Source of the DNA: Labia minor
Taxonomy: Eukaryota > Arthropoda > Insecta > Dermaptera > Spongiphoridae
Assembly: GCA_963082975.1 (NCBI GenBank)
Contig: OY720344.1
Span: forward strand, 17,347,580 to 17,411,579
Direction: 5' to 3'
DNA length: 64,000 bases
The notes under the pieces were generated by a model. That model searched no databases. It saw only the letters and a program-made list of their open reading frames with translations, and was not told the DNA's origin. A program made the translations under genes and the position numbers. Positions 48,022 through 58,600 of the stretch are shown in pieces; the first letter of the stretch is position 1, and each line of letters starts with the position of its first letter.

Positions 48022-48811
48022 TGAGGCCAGCAGGATCAGGGGGGCAATAAAACGCTGATGTTGTTTGTAGAATCGGTATTTATTGTTTGACGTGTTCGGG
48101 AGTAGAGGTTACACAGTCGGTGTTGTTGAAGTCGCTGAAGGTGGCCGAAGGCGGATCGTCGGTGTGGGATCCAGAGTACGAAGTCCTCTCGGAGTGCTGC
48201 TAGATGGCCCTGGGCGGTCGGTGATGTGGCCGGGTCGGATGATGGTCCGTGAGCAGTGTGCGGGGACCGGAGGGCGACTCGTGGCCGATGAGAGGTTGAC
48301 CGCAGGGCGACTCGTGGACGACGGTCTGGAGGACGGTCACTGGACGATGCCCGTGGCCCGGAGGATGGTCAGTGGATGATGCTCGTGGCCCAGAGGACGA
48401 TGCTCGGGCCCGGGGAGGTATGGCTTACAGAGTCTCTATCTGCCTACTCTCTGCAAGCCGGGAAGGTGAGGAAGGGAATGATGGTGACGGAGCCAGCCAT
48501 GGCAATGAGGGCCGTAGGCAGTCGAGGCGATGAGACCCGGACGTAGCCGTCACGTTGGGGTCCCCAAGTGAGGGGACCCGTGTAGGAGAGGATGGTTAGG
48601 AGTGGATGGTGAGGATAGGACTGGGTGCCGGACTGCTGTCGGGCTGCCCTTATATACCTCCAGCAAGCGCCTCTGGTCCGCCCTATTGGGCGTGTCCGGG
48701 GGCGGAGTTATTTCTTCTCGAAGCGCCTGGAATCTTCTGGAAGTTTCTGAGAGCATCTCGAAGCGTCTGGATTGTTCTGGAGCCTTCGAGCATAATTTGT
48801 GTGACGCCACA
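48022..48811 (-). mobile_element. Solo LTR, probably Ty3/gypsy, GC-rich
   Basis: A 790-bp GC-rich block with TG...CA ends and a 4-bp duplication AGTT on both sides (48018-48021, 48812-48815). It reads as a minus-strand LTR. From its start there are heat-shock-element-like GAA/TTC arrays (about 48727-48745), GC and CCAAT-like boxes, a TATA box (gtatataagggc, about 48647-48658) and a later polyadenylation signal. It is a fossil without any coding part. The intact duplication and its innermost position in the nest suggest it is one of the youngest insertions here. Base composition is unlike everything around it. Confidence 0.75.
48640..48760 (-). promoter_or_regulatory. Heat-shock-element plus TATA promoter within the solo LTR
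   Basis: On the plus strand GAAtcTTCtgGAAgtTTC lies at about 48728-48745: four alternating GAA/TTC half-sites at exact 5-bp spacing, the consensus for heat-shock factor binding. Further TTC/GAA half-sites flank it. About 80 bp downstream in the minus direction is gtatataaggg, a strong TATA box, with a GC-box-like ccgcccccgg and a CCAAT between. Motif evidence only; activity is inference. Confidence 0.6.
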
Positions 48812-49329
48812 AGTTATTACTGTATATATAGTTTTATTAAAATAAAATAACTTCTTTTTATTATAATTTTTTTATTTGAATTATAGAAATATTTATAAAA
48901 TTATATCTCAAAGGGTTGTGGGCCGCACTTTAGACAAGCATGCTCTAAAGAATAAGGGAAAACAACAAACATCGGTTCCAAACTTAGCAAAGAATGCTAT
49001 TATTTATTTAACTGGATTTACTGGAGAAGAAATCACTCGAATAGATATCAAAGAAGTGTTAACTTCAGAATATAGCGCCGAGGTGGCTCTTATAGAATTT
49101 AACCAAGGGGATGCAGAGCCTTCTGTTCGATTATTAAGAGAAGATTCAGCCAAGATTTTAGAAAAATTTACTGATGGAGAACTAAAAATTAAAGATCAAG
49201 AAATATCCTCGAATATATTAGAAGGAGAAGCATAAGAAAAATATCTTGAAAAAGCAAGACAAGACTTTGCTAAAGTACATCCAAGAAAAAAGAGAAGACG
49301 ATTTATAAGTATATATAATTTATATATAT

Positions 49330-49750
49330 ATAGGTGGAAGTCTATGTACAAGGACATCGAGAAATGGTGCAAAACCTGCCACGGCTGTCAACTACTGTCA
49401 AGACTAAATAGGCCTGAACCTTTGAAACCAAAGATAACAAGACTTCTTACAGAACTGAAAAGAGAATCAGAGACTGTTCAAATTGTTTACTAATTGTTTG
49501 TTGAACTGTTTGTTATAAAAACTTTCGTGTTTAAAGTATTGTTCTTTGTGTAAATTGTTTACTAATCGCTTATTGAACTGTTTGTTAAAATTCTGATAAA
49601 GGGAGGAATTGTTATGTATTTATGTGGTTTGCAGTGAGTGAATGGAATGAAGAGAGTTGGATCATGGCATTCTGTTTATATAGAGTACACGATAAATAAA
49701 CAACAGGAATAAAGTTTTGCTTTTAAATGTTATAAGTGTATTTTATTTGC
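49330..49750 (+). mobile_element. Ty3/gypsy fossil: integrase piece, polypurine tract, LTR start
   Basis: A short retroelement remnant. It holds a piece of the integrase zinc-binding region typical of Ty3/gypsy elements (about 49335-49430), then a non-coding stretch. A polypurine tract (aaagggaggaat, about 49598-49609) is followed by an LTR-like start (tgttatgtatttatg) that runs to about 49750. It is broken and incomplete, with no capsid region present. It is not obviously the same family as the solo LTR at 48022. Confidence 0.65.
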
Positions 49751-50205
49751 TGTTTAAGTTTAAATACGTATAATATATATATACATATAAATATTAATTT
49801 AAAAAATTTATTTTCAAAATTTACAAATCAATTGGCAATTATATTGTTACATAATCAAAATATTTCAAATATTGTAATTTCTGGATAAAATAAATAATAA
49901 ATATGTATTAAATTAAAATATTAATATAAAAGTATAATATATTAAATAAGTATTTATTTTTATATTTTAACTGGATTAAACATGTTTTATTAATTGCATC
50001 CATTCATTATTTTGTATTTTCTTTCTTCAAGGAATGAAAACAGCAATCCAGGGATAAAATTCCTTATTAATAGTAAGCATTTACCTTTCACATCTGAAAT
50101 CATAAAAAAAAAAAATTCAATTAATATAAGAATAATTAGTTGGTAAATAAAAAGTACCAAAAATAATTTGATGAACAAAACCTTGACCAAGACAAAGAAA
50201 ATAAA

Positions 50206-50700
50206 TAAAAAATTTAAAAGGTTAAAAGGATTTAAATGTTTGAAATATGATATTTTTAATTTTGATTAATTTAAAAAGATTAAAGAAATAATAAGATTTG
50301 TTCATAATTACCAAATTAAATTGCAATCAAAAAAAAAAAATTAATTGCAAATCTTAGAGCTTGCTTATTTAGAAATTAAAGCTTTAAATAAGAAATTTAA
50401 AATGTTAAAAGGATTTAAATGGTTGTAATATTTTTAATTTTGATTAATTCAAAAAGATTGGAATAATAAAATATAAGGTAATTATTCAGTTTAACCCTGT
50501 GAGGTAAGGGAGGTTAATTACTTTACCAAACTTGTTCCATTAAATAGTCCTAATCATCCTTTCTTATAAAAATTAACTGCAAATAAAAAATAAGAAATTT
50601 AAAAGGTTAAAAGGATTTAAATGTTTGTAATAAGATATTTTTAATTTTGATTAATGCAAAAAGATTAAAAGAAATAATAAGATTTGTTCATATTTACGAT
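50206..50700 (+). repeat. Three copies of a 110-bp sequence at about 190-bp spacing
   Basis: The phrase 'aaggttaaaaggatttaaat' followed by 'atttttaattttgattaat' and 'aaaaagatt' occurs at about 50206-50316, 50394-50475 and 50587-50700. The spacers also share short A-rich motifs, so this is a short tandem array with a period near 190 bp, now diverged. Confidence 0.7.
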
Positions 50701-51087
50701 TAAACTTAATTTAAATTCTTAGATTAAATATATTTTAATAATTTAACAATTTCCAATATGCTTACCTTTAAAATTAAATATGAAAGAATGGTTGGAATGG
50801 TTAATTACAGTTAATTATTATGTATATGTCAGAAGTCAGAATGGAATAGAATTTATATTTTGGTTGCTAAGTTCTCAATCGAGAAATAACATATTTTATC
50901 GTTGCTAACTTCCCGGTTGACATTTGTTTATCTCAGGAAAGTTCAAAAATCTTTTAATTCGGTTATCCGAAACAATCGGAAAACTGCCGAAAACAGCCAA
51001 CACCAAGCTCATTTTAAATCATTTTAAATATCGTAAATATTATCTGACTGTATCTGACGCCGTGCACGCCGTCCAATTGCAATCAAT

Positions 51088-51458
51088 ATGGTTTTTAGAG
51101 TAAGTATAATTAATATAATTTTACTATTATTGATGATTATTTTTCATTATAAAGTTATATAATATAGTACATATAAATACATTTTTGATTTTGCAGTTTT
51201 TAGATTGTGTTCATAAGAATTGTATTACAAATTCTCTACCTGGAGGAGAACGAGGACACATGTTCTCTTTTCCAAGGTGTAATATTTTAAGAGAACAATG
51301 GTTAAAACAAATGGGCAGGCTTGACTTGCTTGGCCTACCTTATGCTAGAATGACAAAATTTCGTGTATGTAAACTTCATTTTAATGATTATGATTTCTGC
51401 ACACCTGAAAAAAACCAATTAGTTCATGGAAGGATACCCTTGAATATAAATCAAGATG
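51088..51458 (+). pseudogene. THAP zinc-finger exons of unit 5, without transposase
   Basis: Exon 1 (51088-51099, MVFR) and exon 2 (51197-51458) match units 2-4, including the C-x4-C and CKLH ligands and the donor after NQDG. No downstream exon remains. If the intron donor were not used, the frame runs only to RFCSI and stops at 51478, which would give a free THAP domain of about 100 residues. Confidence 0.7.
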
Positions 51459-51525
51459 GTAGGTTTTGTAGTATTTAATAATGGAATATCCAGGGTTGCG
51501 AAAAAATGGATTTTAAAAATGGTGC

Positions 51526-51848
51526 TATAAATAAGTATATTACGTTTATGATGTTATATGATGCCCATTTATTAATGTTTTTTTTTATTTTTCTGGTTTT
51601 AAAATTGGTTTGATCACAATTTAAGTGGATTTTGGAACTGTTATAGATGATATAGATCCAAATATAAATTCAGCAAGATAGGTCTACCCAATTTCAATTA
51701 CATATAAAAAAACATAAACACATTTATTTATATATCATTTTTTATTTATCATGTTTTATTTAGCCTAACACATTATTGTTTAACTTGGTTTAAGACAGGG
51801 TTACCCGACCTTTTATCTATGCCAACGCCTTTTAAACTTTATTCTCGT
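51526..51848. other. AT-rich spacer
   Basis: No gene or repeat end was recognised between unit 5 and the piggyBac-like MITE. Confidence 0.5.
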
Positions 51849-52103
51849 TTAACCTTTTCGGGACGGGTGACATCAATAAGCGTTTTCGCATGACTTTTTT
51901 TTTTCGTTTTCGCTTTCGCAGCCAGGTAACGTCAATAAGCTTTCTGACTCATTTTACTTGTATTGATATCCGAATAGCGCTCATTGACGTTAATAAATAC
52001 ACCAATATGCGCTTGTTTATTTATTGTTTATTTACTTTAAGAACAGGTGACATGAGTCCAGTGCGGGCGGCATTGTGAAATATACCCGTCGCGAAAGGGT
52101 TAA
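51849..52103. mobile_element. piggyBac-like MITE
   Basis: Bounded by TTAA on both sides, with inverted ends TTAACCTTTTCGGGACGGGT and, reversed, TTAACCCTTTCGCGACGGGT (17 of 20 identical). 255 bp including both TTAA copies; non-coding. TTAA targets and CCCTTT-type ends are the piggyBac hallmark. Confidence 0.85.
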
Positions 52104-52225
52104 TAGACACCTATTTTTTCATGAAGTAACATAAGTATATGAATAAAATTTAACATAGAATATGAGCATTTAAGTAGAGCTAATACGAATATTATTTAAC
52201 AAAACTTACAATTCAATATTTTATA

Positions 52226-53395
52226 AAGTACCGGGACCCCGAGCCTCGGCTCGGTACTTAAGTTAAAAAATAATTCATTATTATTAGATTTGGCTGGTAA
52301 TATTAATACCTGGGACACCGAGCTCTCGCTCTACCCTTTAAAATATATTGATATACAATTCTTTAATTATTACAATTATTAAATGTTACACATTTGCATC
52401 GATCTGATTAAAATGAATGAACTTCAATAATACATAATACATAAATATATAATATATACATATATTTTTTTTCTATAGTGTTTTTTTGAAAAACTATTTA
52501 GCCCCAAGACGTTATAAAACAAACTAAAGACAAAAAAAGTGCTTTGCAGCTTTTCGAAATTAAATAAGTTGACCTGTGGCCAGGACCGAACCGACCGACA
52601 GTTTGAAGTAAATTAATTTCCAGCTACAGAAACAATTTCAAATAATTTTAATATATCTATTAATGTAATAAAAAACAGATATGAATACATAAATATTAAA
52701 TATAAACATTTTTAATTTTATTTTATTTATAATATATATGCAAGACCAGGCTGTGACGTCATGAATGACTGGATGACGTCATATAATTTTAAATCAAGAA
52801 AAAATTAATAAATATGATTTTTCTCTAGGATAAAACCAATACAAAGTGCATGATTCGTGGTGATATATAAAAAAATCTCCTCATGTGAAATTTGGTGTGA
52901 AAATAACCCTTGCCTTCCCATCGTCGATCGCTAATACTACCACTTCCGGTTTCCGGATTTGCACCAAAAGTTGATCAATTCATCCCACTGATGCATTAAG
53001 TAAATATACCAAATTTCATCAAAATCGGTTTAGCCGTTCAGGCTGTACACATCTATACGGACGGACAGACATCATGCTAAAAATACTTTTTTCTGTTAAG
53101 AAAATGCATGATTCGTGGAGATATGTAAAAATCTCCACATGTGAAATTTGGTGTGAAAACAATACCTCCCTTACTATCGTCGGTCGGTAATAAAAATGGA
53201 TGCCATTTTTGACGTCACCCATATATAATTTTAAATCAAGAAATAAATAATGAAGATGTACTTTTCCAGAAATGTGATCAATAAAACTTAATTTTTCTTT
53301 ATAAATACTATATCTAGTGTAAATTTGAAAAAAATCGTTAGAGCGGTTTTTGAGAACCCATGGCTATATATATATACAATTTTAACTAGCATAAT
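52226..53395 (+). repeat. Interspersed repeat family K, copy 1, hosting family A copy 3
   Basis: Starts 'agtaccgggaccccgagc', forming a hairpin with 'ctcggtact', and ends near 'acaattttaactagcataa'. It matches the repeat at 57151-57915. Family A copy 3 (52565-53190) is inserted within it. K and A share the stretch 'gacgtcaY...ataattttaaat' and an 'aaatcg..gagcggtt' core. Confidence 0.7.
52565..53190 (+). repeat. Interspersed repeat family A, copy 3
   Basis: Complete copy, start 'aagttgacctgtggccagg' and end 'gtcggtcggtaa', inserted in repeat K. Closer to copy 2 than to copy 1 in the 'tctccacatg' part and in the short cggacgga tract. Confidence 0.8.
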
Positions 53396-55606
53396 AAGGT
53401 AAGATTAATAATTTAATAAATAATGAGACAGTTAATGCTGATGATGATAATGATTTTGATATTTCTGATATCAGGTTTCAATTTTGATTAATAATAAATT
53501 TCCCAACTTTCGCTTACGATAATATAGCTAATAAATATTATCAAATAATTTATTATATAAAAATTATTAGAAAATATCAATTTACAAAAAAATAACTCAA
53601 TCAGCAAAAAAATACATAAATTCCAATGGGAAATTCCTTAAAAAAAATTTTAAAATGAATTTTTATGGAGGATTATATAAATATATAAAAGTTATAATAG
53701 TTGATAATAATTAGGGGATGAAAATGATATCGATGATGATAGGAGCAATTTCAAATTAATTTATCACTTGAAGATTTTTTTTAGTTTGAATTTATTTCTA
53801 ATTATAATATAAATAATTTATATATCTAAATAAATGAATAACCAAAAAATATATGAAAACTTGGATTTGAATAATAATAATAATAATAATAAAATAAACC
53901 ACTCAGGATTTGTTTTAGAAAGAAAAAAAAAATGGGGAATCGCTACTAATAAGAAATCAGTCCAAGGATTTGATTCCGACTCTGCTCCCATGACCGAGAA
54001 CTGGACCGGGCATACACAGATTGGGTACTCTCCAACTTCAACCCAAGAAGTGTTGCCCTATCAGGACAGCACTTTTCAAAATCAGTGGCAGAATTCCACA
54101 AATTTAACAATAATAAATCAATACTAAAATTAAACAAATTACACCCTTTATAAAGAGTAACAAATATAACTTTTATAAATACTACTACTAAGATGACTAG
54201 CAGGATCCGTTGGCAATTGTTCGTATTTACTTTTTTATTTAGTTTTTATTTCGTAAAATAATTCTTTATACTTTTTATTGTAATTAAAAGAGGAATAGAC
54301 CCCCAATAGTCTCCTCAGGTCCAGTCGATTCTATCCAAAGCTCCATAATAGACCCCATCGGGAACCCTTGGTTAAAAATAACTTCATGTACTCTAATTAT
54401 TGATCAGAGGTGCATTATATTATAATTATTTCGTTTTAGTTTATGTTAATCCACAAAGTAAAAGTGGTTCCAAATAATCCATTAAAAAGTTTAAATGCTA
54501 AAAGAGGATCTAACAATGAAAATGTCTATTTGGTTTCAGAAAACGAAGATATCTGGTAGAACCATAAAATATTAAATTAAGAGATTAATTTAAAAGAAGG
54601 CAAATATTTAAAAATAAGAAAGATATTGTCATGTAATAGTATATATATATATTATACTTTAATACCATTTTTGCTCGTATAAAAAAATTAGAAATAAAGT
54701 AGTAGGATTAAAAAAAGGAAAAGTTTAATGATCTTCATTTGGAAAATTTTTTGAAAATCTAGATAAATATTCTTCATATTTTTTCAAGAATTATATAAAA
54801 CTGTAATTTAATTTTAATAAAAATAATATATAGGTGATCGTTTATATTTAAAAATTCATCTATTTAAAAAAAATGAAAATCTTTAAATATGTATTAATGA
54901 ATTAGACAAATAGAGAAATTAATATCGTTTTTTACTTTGATTGATTTCGGGATCATTTTAATTTAATTAAAAAGTTGTGAGGATTAAAGAAAAATACAGA
55001 TAAAGATATATCATTTATAATATTAGACTAAGAAGAGAAGAAGAATGAAGAAATTATGAGCAATTTTGAAATAATGAATATGAAAGAAAATATTGTTTAT
55101 TCTAAATTTCATATATTTTATAATAATATAATGATAATGACGATTTTAACAAATATTTTTGTTAGTTGTTTGAGAAATAATTAAAAATTCCATTTTAGTA
55201 TAGAATTATTTTAATACATTAACATAAAATTTACATAATTACATGATATTAATTGAATACTAGATTAGATTTATAGAAAAGCTATATTTTATATATGCTA
55301 CTTATAATATATATAGTATAAAATGATAAATGGTAAATGAGAGAGAAAGATAGGAGAAAGTTTTAATTAATATTAGAAGAAAATACGAAGAAGATTAAAT
55401 TTTCAAAACTAATTATGAAATCACTTCTGTATGATTATTTACAAACGAGAAAAAATTTTGTGAAAACTAAAATCATGATACTAGATCTATTGTAATAAAT
55501 AATAATAAAATATTACATAAAATTATATATGTGATAAATATTATTGATTATTCTTAAACTTTATATGTTAAGATAATATAAAAAAAAAAAACAACTAAAC
55601 AAGAAA
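53396..55606. other. Region downstream of the P450, no gene supported
   Basis: AT-rich. A 97-codon plus-strand frame at 53834-54127 starts with an Asn run and has no recognisable motif; the opposite strand is open too. A GC-richer patch at 53935-54085 and a short one at 54290-54380 could be repeat or exon pieces but have no matched splice sites that I can defend. Confidence 0.4.
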
Positions 55607-58600
55607 CTACAGTCTGGGTGTAATAATAGGATGGTAGGGTTTTGGGGTTAGAAGAATACCAGGTCGCGTAGTCATATCTAGATCTGTATCTTGATCGGAT
55701 TTCTCAAAATGATATCGATGGATCAAAGCGGAAAAGAAGATATATTGACAGGCCCGGGCAAGCGATTCGCCTAAACACCGGCGATGACCTAAAAAATAAA
55801 ATAACAAAATTATTACTTATACACATATTAACCAAAAGAGATCTTTAAAAAACAAAAATAATACTAAATTTTTAAGGAAAAAAATCATAAAATATATGAA
55901 ACAGATGAAATAAAATGTTGATAATTAAACTATATAATTTAATATTTTTAAAAAACAATTTCATATTAATAATAATAAAATACCTATACTAGTTTGAAAA
56001 CTAAATGATTTGATTAGTGTATTAATAGATTTGGTAAATTTTTATATAGCATGTAGAAAAACAATCAATATATATAAATTATTAATTATCAAAACTGAAT
56101 ATATTATCACATAAACAGTACCTATAGTACCCAGAAATAAACATCTTTTTAATCAAATCAATTTTCATACAAATTAGAAACTACCTATTTAGTGCTGAGA
56201 ATTCAATAATTACTCGTATTATAAATATAAACCATTTGCATTTATTATTATTATTATTAAAATAAAGAAAAATTAGGGCCAAATTGTATTTTGGATACAT
56301 TTGCTAATAAATTTAAATTATTTATGTAACCTAATGTTTTAATTAATTTGTTCATAATTTAATTACACCACAATTTGTTTAATCATGTAAGCCAATGTTA
56401 ATTTGAATAAATTTGATTATTATAAATAATTCCTATTTTTAACTTTTTTTTTATCCATGAGGTAATTTTTTCTAATCGGAATGATACAACCAAGAAATAA
56501 TTTTAAATTTATTTTAATATTCATAGTTAATCGTGTAGATTTCTCATTTTCCTTTCTAAATTTATTTTCACTTTTTTCTAATACCTTAATCAAAAATTAA
56601 AATTATTAATGATTATTTATTCCTTAAATCAAAATGCCCTTAATTAATATACTATTTATTATGTATATATATTATGTATTATTTTTAAATGTCTTAATAT
56701 CTCTATTATTCTTAATGTGAACACTTTCTTTTATTTTTAATATTTTTATTCTTCTTAGATGCAAAAGATGAATCAACTTCTAATCAATGTTACATATAAA
56801 TAACTAGCTGGAATAAATTAATTATTGAATATTTACCTAGACCAAAATTAACTTTACGTTCATCATTTTTAAATTGATCTTTGCCATCTAAAAAGCGTTC
56901 TGGCCGGAAAACTTCTGGATCTTTCCAAAATTCTTTATCGTGATTAATATGGTAGATTGAGATAAGTATCGTAGTTCGCTAAAACAAAATTACAAATATT
57001 TTTATTTGAGAAAATGAAAAATTAATTAATGAATAAATTATTTTTATAAATTTAATTAAAGAACACACACACAAAAAAACTTATTCCTATATTATGTGAA
57101 AATCTAAAGCTTGTACTTTGTAGATGATATTATCAGTAGCTTGTTTAAAATAGTACCGGGACCCCGAGCCTCGGCTCGGTACTTAAGTTAAAAAAAATGA
57201 TTCATTATTTTTGGATTTGGCTGGTAATATTAATACCTGGGACCCCGAGCTCTCGCTCTGCCCTTTAAAAAATATTGATATACAATTCTTTAATTATTTA
57301 TTACAATTATTAAATGTATTAAATAATATTTTATTGAAAAAATATTAAAAATTATAAAACTATCTAAAACTTAATTAATAAAAGAACAATGAATAAATAA
57401 ATCACGAAAATAGATAAAAAAAATGCACGCGGCGAGTTTCGATCCTTCGAACTCGGGGAGTAAAAACAATTGTTCTAACCACTGGTCTAAGATATTTTGA
57501 TAATAAAAATGACATATTTTTACCATCTTTCGAAGACATTTATTTGTTTTGTTGTTGTTTTTTTTTTGAGAGAGATTAATAAATATATATATATTTTATT
57601 AAAAATAAATATTTTTGATTTTATTTCGAAATTAAATAATAAATTTCAAAATATTTTAAATAAAAAAAAAATATTAATACAATTTCAGTTAAAAAATAAA
57701 AATGGATGGCATGTGACGTCACCCATATATAATTTTAAATTAAGAAATAAATAATGAAAATGTATTTTTCCAGAGATATGATCAATAAAACTTAATTTTT
57801 CTTTATAAATACTATATCTAGTGTGAATTTGAAAAAAATCGTTAGAGCGGTTTTTGAGAACCCATGGCTATAGATAGATATATATATACAATTTTAGCTA
57901 GCATAATAAGATAAGATAAAGAATAAATAAGATTATAAATAAAAATTAAAAAAAATGAATTTTAGATTATTACAAAACACAATGGTGTTAATATGTTAAT
58001 GTTAAATTGAATAAAATTGAAATATATTGTAAATAATTTGTAAATATGAATAAAAAGAAATTAGGAGCCAATAAGTCACAGAAAAAAGAGAAATTCAGTC
58101 TAACTAGGGCAGCTCCTTTCTCAACAGCATTAATATCGTTTATAAATAAAAATAAAAGAAATTAATTTTTAGTACCAATTTAATTTTAAATAATTGTTAG
58201 TTTTATGTTTTTCTGGTTTTAAAAAATAATTTTAATTCACATATTAATTAATGCTTTTGAAAAAGGTGCTGGGTTAGGCTGGTGTACATTTTTTCCGTCA
58301 CTATACATAAATGAAAAAATAAAATAAGTAAATAAAATTAATTGTGATTGGTTACCTCTGGGATTGTATAGCCACCTAATTCTGTAGGTTCTTTAACCCA
58401 ACGTGGACCAATTATCGGTATAAATGAAAAATATCGATTTACTTCATTAATAAACGCATCCATATAATGCAATCTGACAAAAAAAAATTAAGAAAAAAAA
58501 TCGATTAATGATTTAGTTGAACAAATGGAAAATGCATTGAAAATAATTTCTATTATATTATTACTGAGCGCGGTCATTAAAATTGGGGAGCCGATCTCTA

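Larger units (their letters stand above)
47916..48822. mobile_element. Pogo/Tigger-like MITE inside the hAT element
   Basis: Ends CAGTAAAACCTCTCTATAAG and, reversed, CAGTAATAACTCTCTACAAG, bordered by TA on both sides. Without the solo LTR it is about 113 bp. CAGTNAAACCTC ends and a TA target are typical of the pogo/Tigger group of Tc1/mariner elements. Confidence 0.8.
47814..48942. mobile_element. Non-autonomous hAT element inside the La retrocopy
   Basis: Inverted ends CATGGGTGTCTAAACTATG and, reversed, CATGCTTGTCTAAAGTGCG, with perfect 8-bp duplications CTCTAAAG (47806-47813, 48943-48950). Own sequence is short; most of its length is a nested pogo-like MITE (47916-48822) with a solo LTR in it. 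A relative with the same 'tatgaccattcgtgggccac' phrase is at 59970-60652. Confidence 0.9.
47497..49312 (+). pseudogene. La (SSB) protein retrocopy, interrupted by a hAT element
   Basis: An intronless copy of the gene for La, the RNA-binding protein that protects the 3' ends of RNA polymerase III transcripts. 47497-47805 encodes the first RRM (FPQGLTLDNFYEFFAPYGAI, then FKGSVFVLFKEKEKAEEFL). 48951-49312 encodes the second RRM-like domain (GFTGEEITRIDIKEVLTSEY, FTDGELKIKDQEISSNILEG) and the basic tail (PRKKRRRF). The N-terminal La motif is missing, as in 5'-truncated retrocopies. In-frame stops (TAG near 47530, TAA near 47617, TAG near 47764, TAA after LEGEA) and a frame change in the A-rich stretch near 47785 show it is dead. 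The hAT at 47814-48942 splits it between CTCTAAAG duplicates. No poly-A tail is left. Confidence 0.85.
46043..50953. mobile_element. 4.9-kb segment with inverted ends inside unit 5
   Basis: The left edge (gttaacttttctgagataaa, about 46050) and the right edge, reversed (ttgaactttcctgagataaac, about 50950), are inverted copies over 20-25 bp. A further match at agcaacgata lies further in. The flanking unit-5 sequence is continuous if the segment and a TTT are removed, so this looks like one insertion. It contains a LINE 3' end (minus), a La retrocopy, a Ty3/gypsy fossil and a set of 190-bp repeats. No transposase of its own was recognised. It could also be several insertions stacked at one site. 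Confidence 0.5.
46009..51525 (+). mobile_element. THAP transposon unit 5: internally deleted and interrupted
   Basis: The unit starts at 46009 (gggctgcatcactagagg), breaks off after 'ggcactaattt' at about 46042 and resumes at about 50954 with 'ttttaattcggttatccg'. Between lies a 4.9-kb insertion. After the THAP exon it jumps at about 51502 from 'gggttgcgaaaa' to 'atggattttaaaaatggtgc', a sequence otherwise found some 100 bp from a unit's right end. The transposase exons are gone and the last 100 bp are also missing. Confidence 0.8.

Noticed and set aside
48083-48379. GC-rich open frames within 48022-48811 as a gene, for example a recent bacterial insert.
   Set aside because: The block has LTR ends, a target duplication, a promoter and a polyadenylation signal. 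Open frames in GC-rich DNA are expected by chance.
47497-49250. The La-like frame has in-frame stops that are all TAA or TAG, often at positions where Glu or Lys is expected, which could suggest a reassigned genetic code or a ciliate-derived sequence.
   Set aside because: AT-rich decay favours TAA/TAG, there is also a frame change near 47785, the N-terminal La motif is missing, and the locus sits among arthropod-type transposons. Neighbouring host genes use TAA and TAG as normal stops. A dead retrocopy explains it.
53834-54127. A 97-codon plus-strand frame as a gene.
   Set aside because: Begins with an Asn run, has no family motif, no splice or promoter context, and the opposite strand is equally open.
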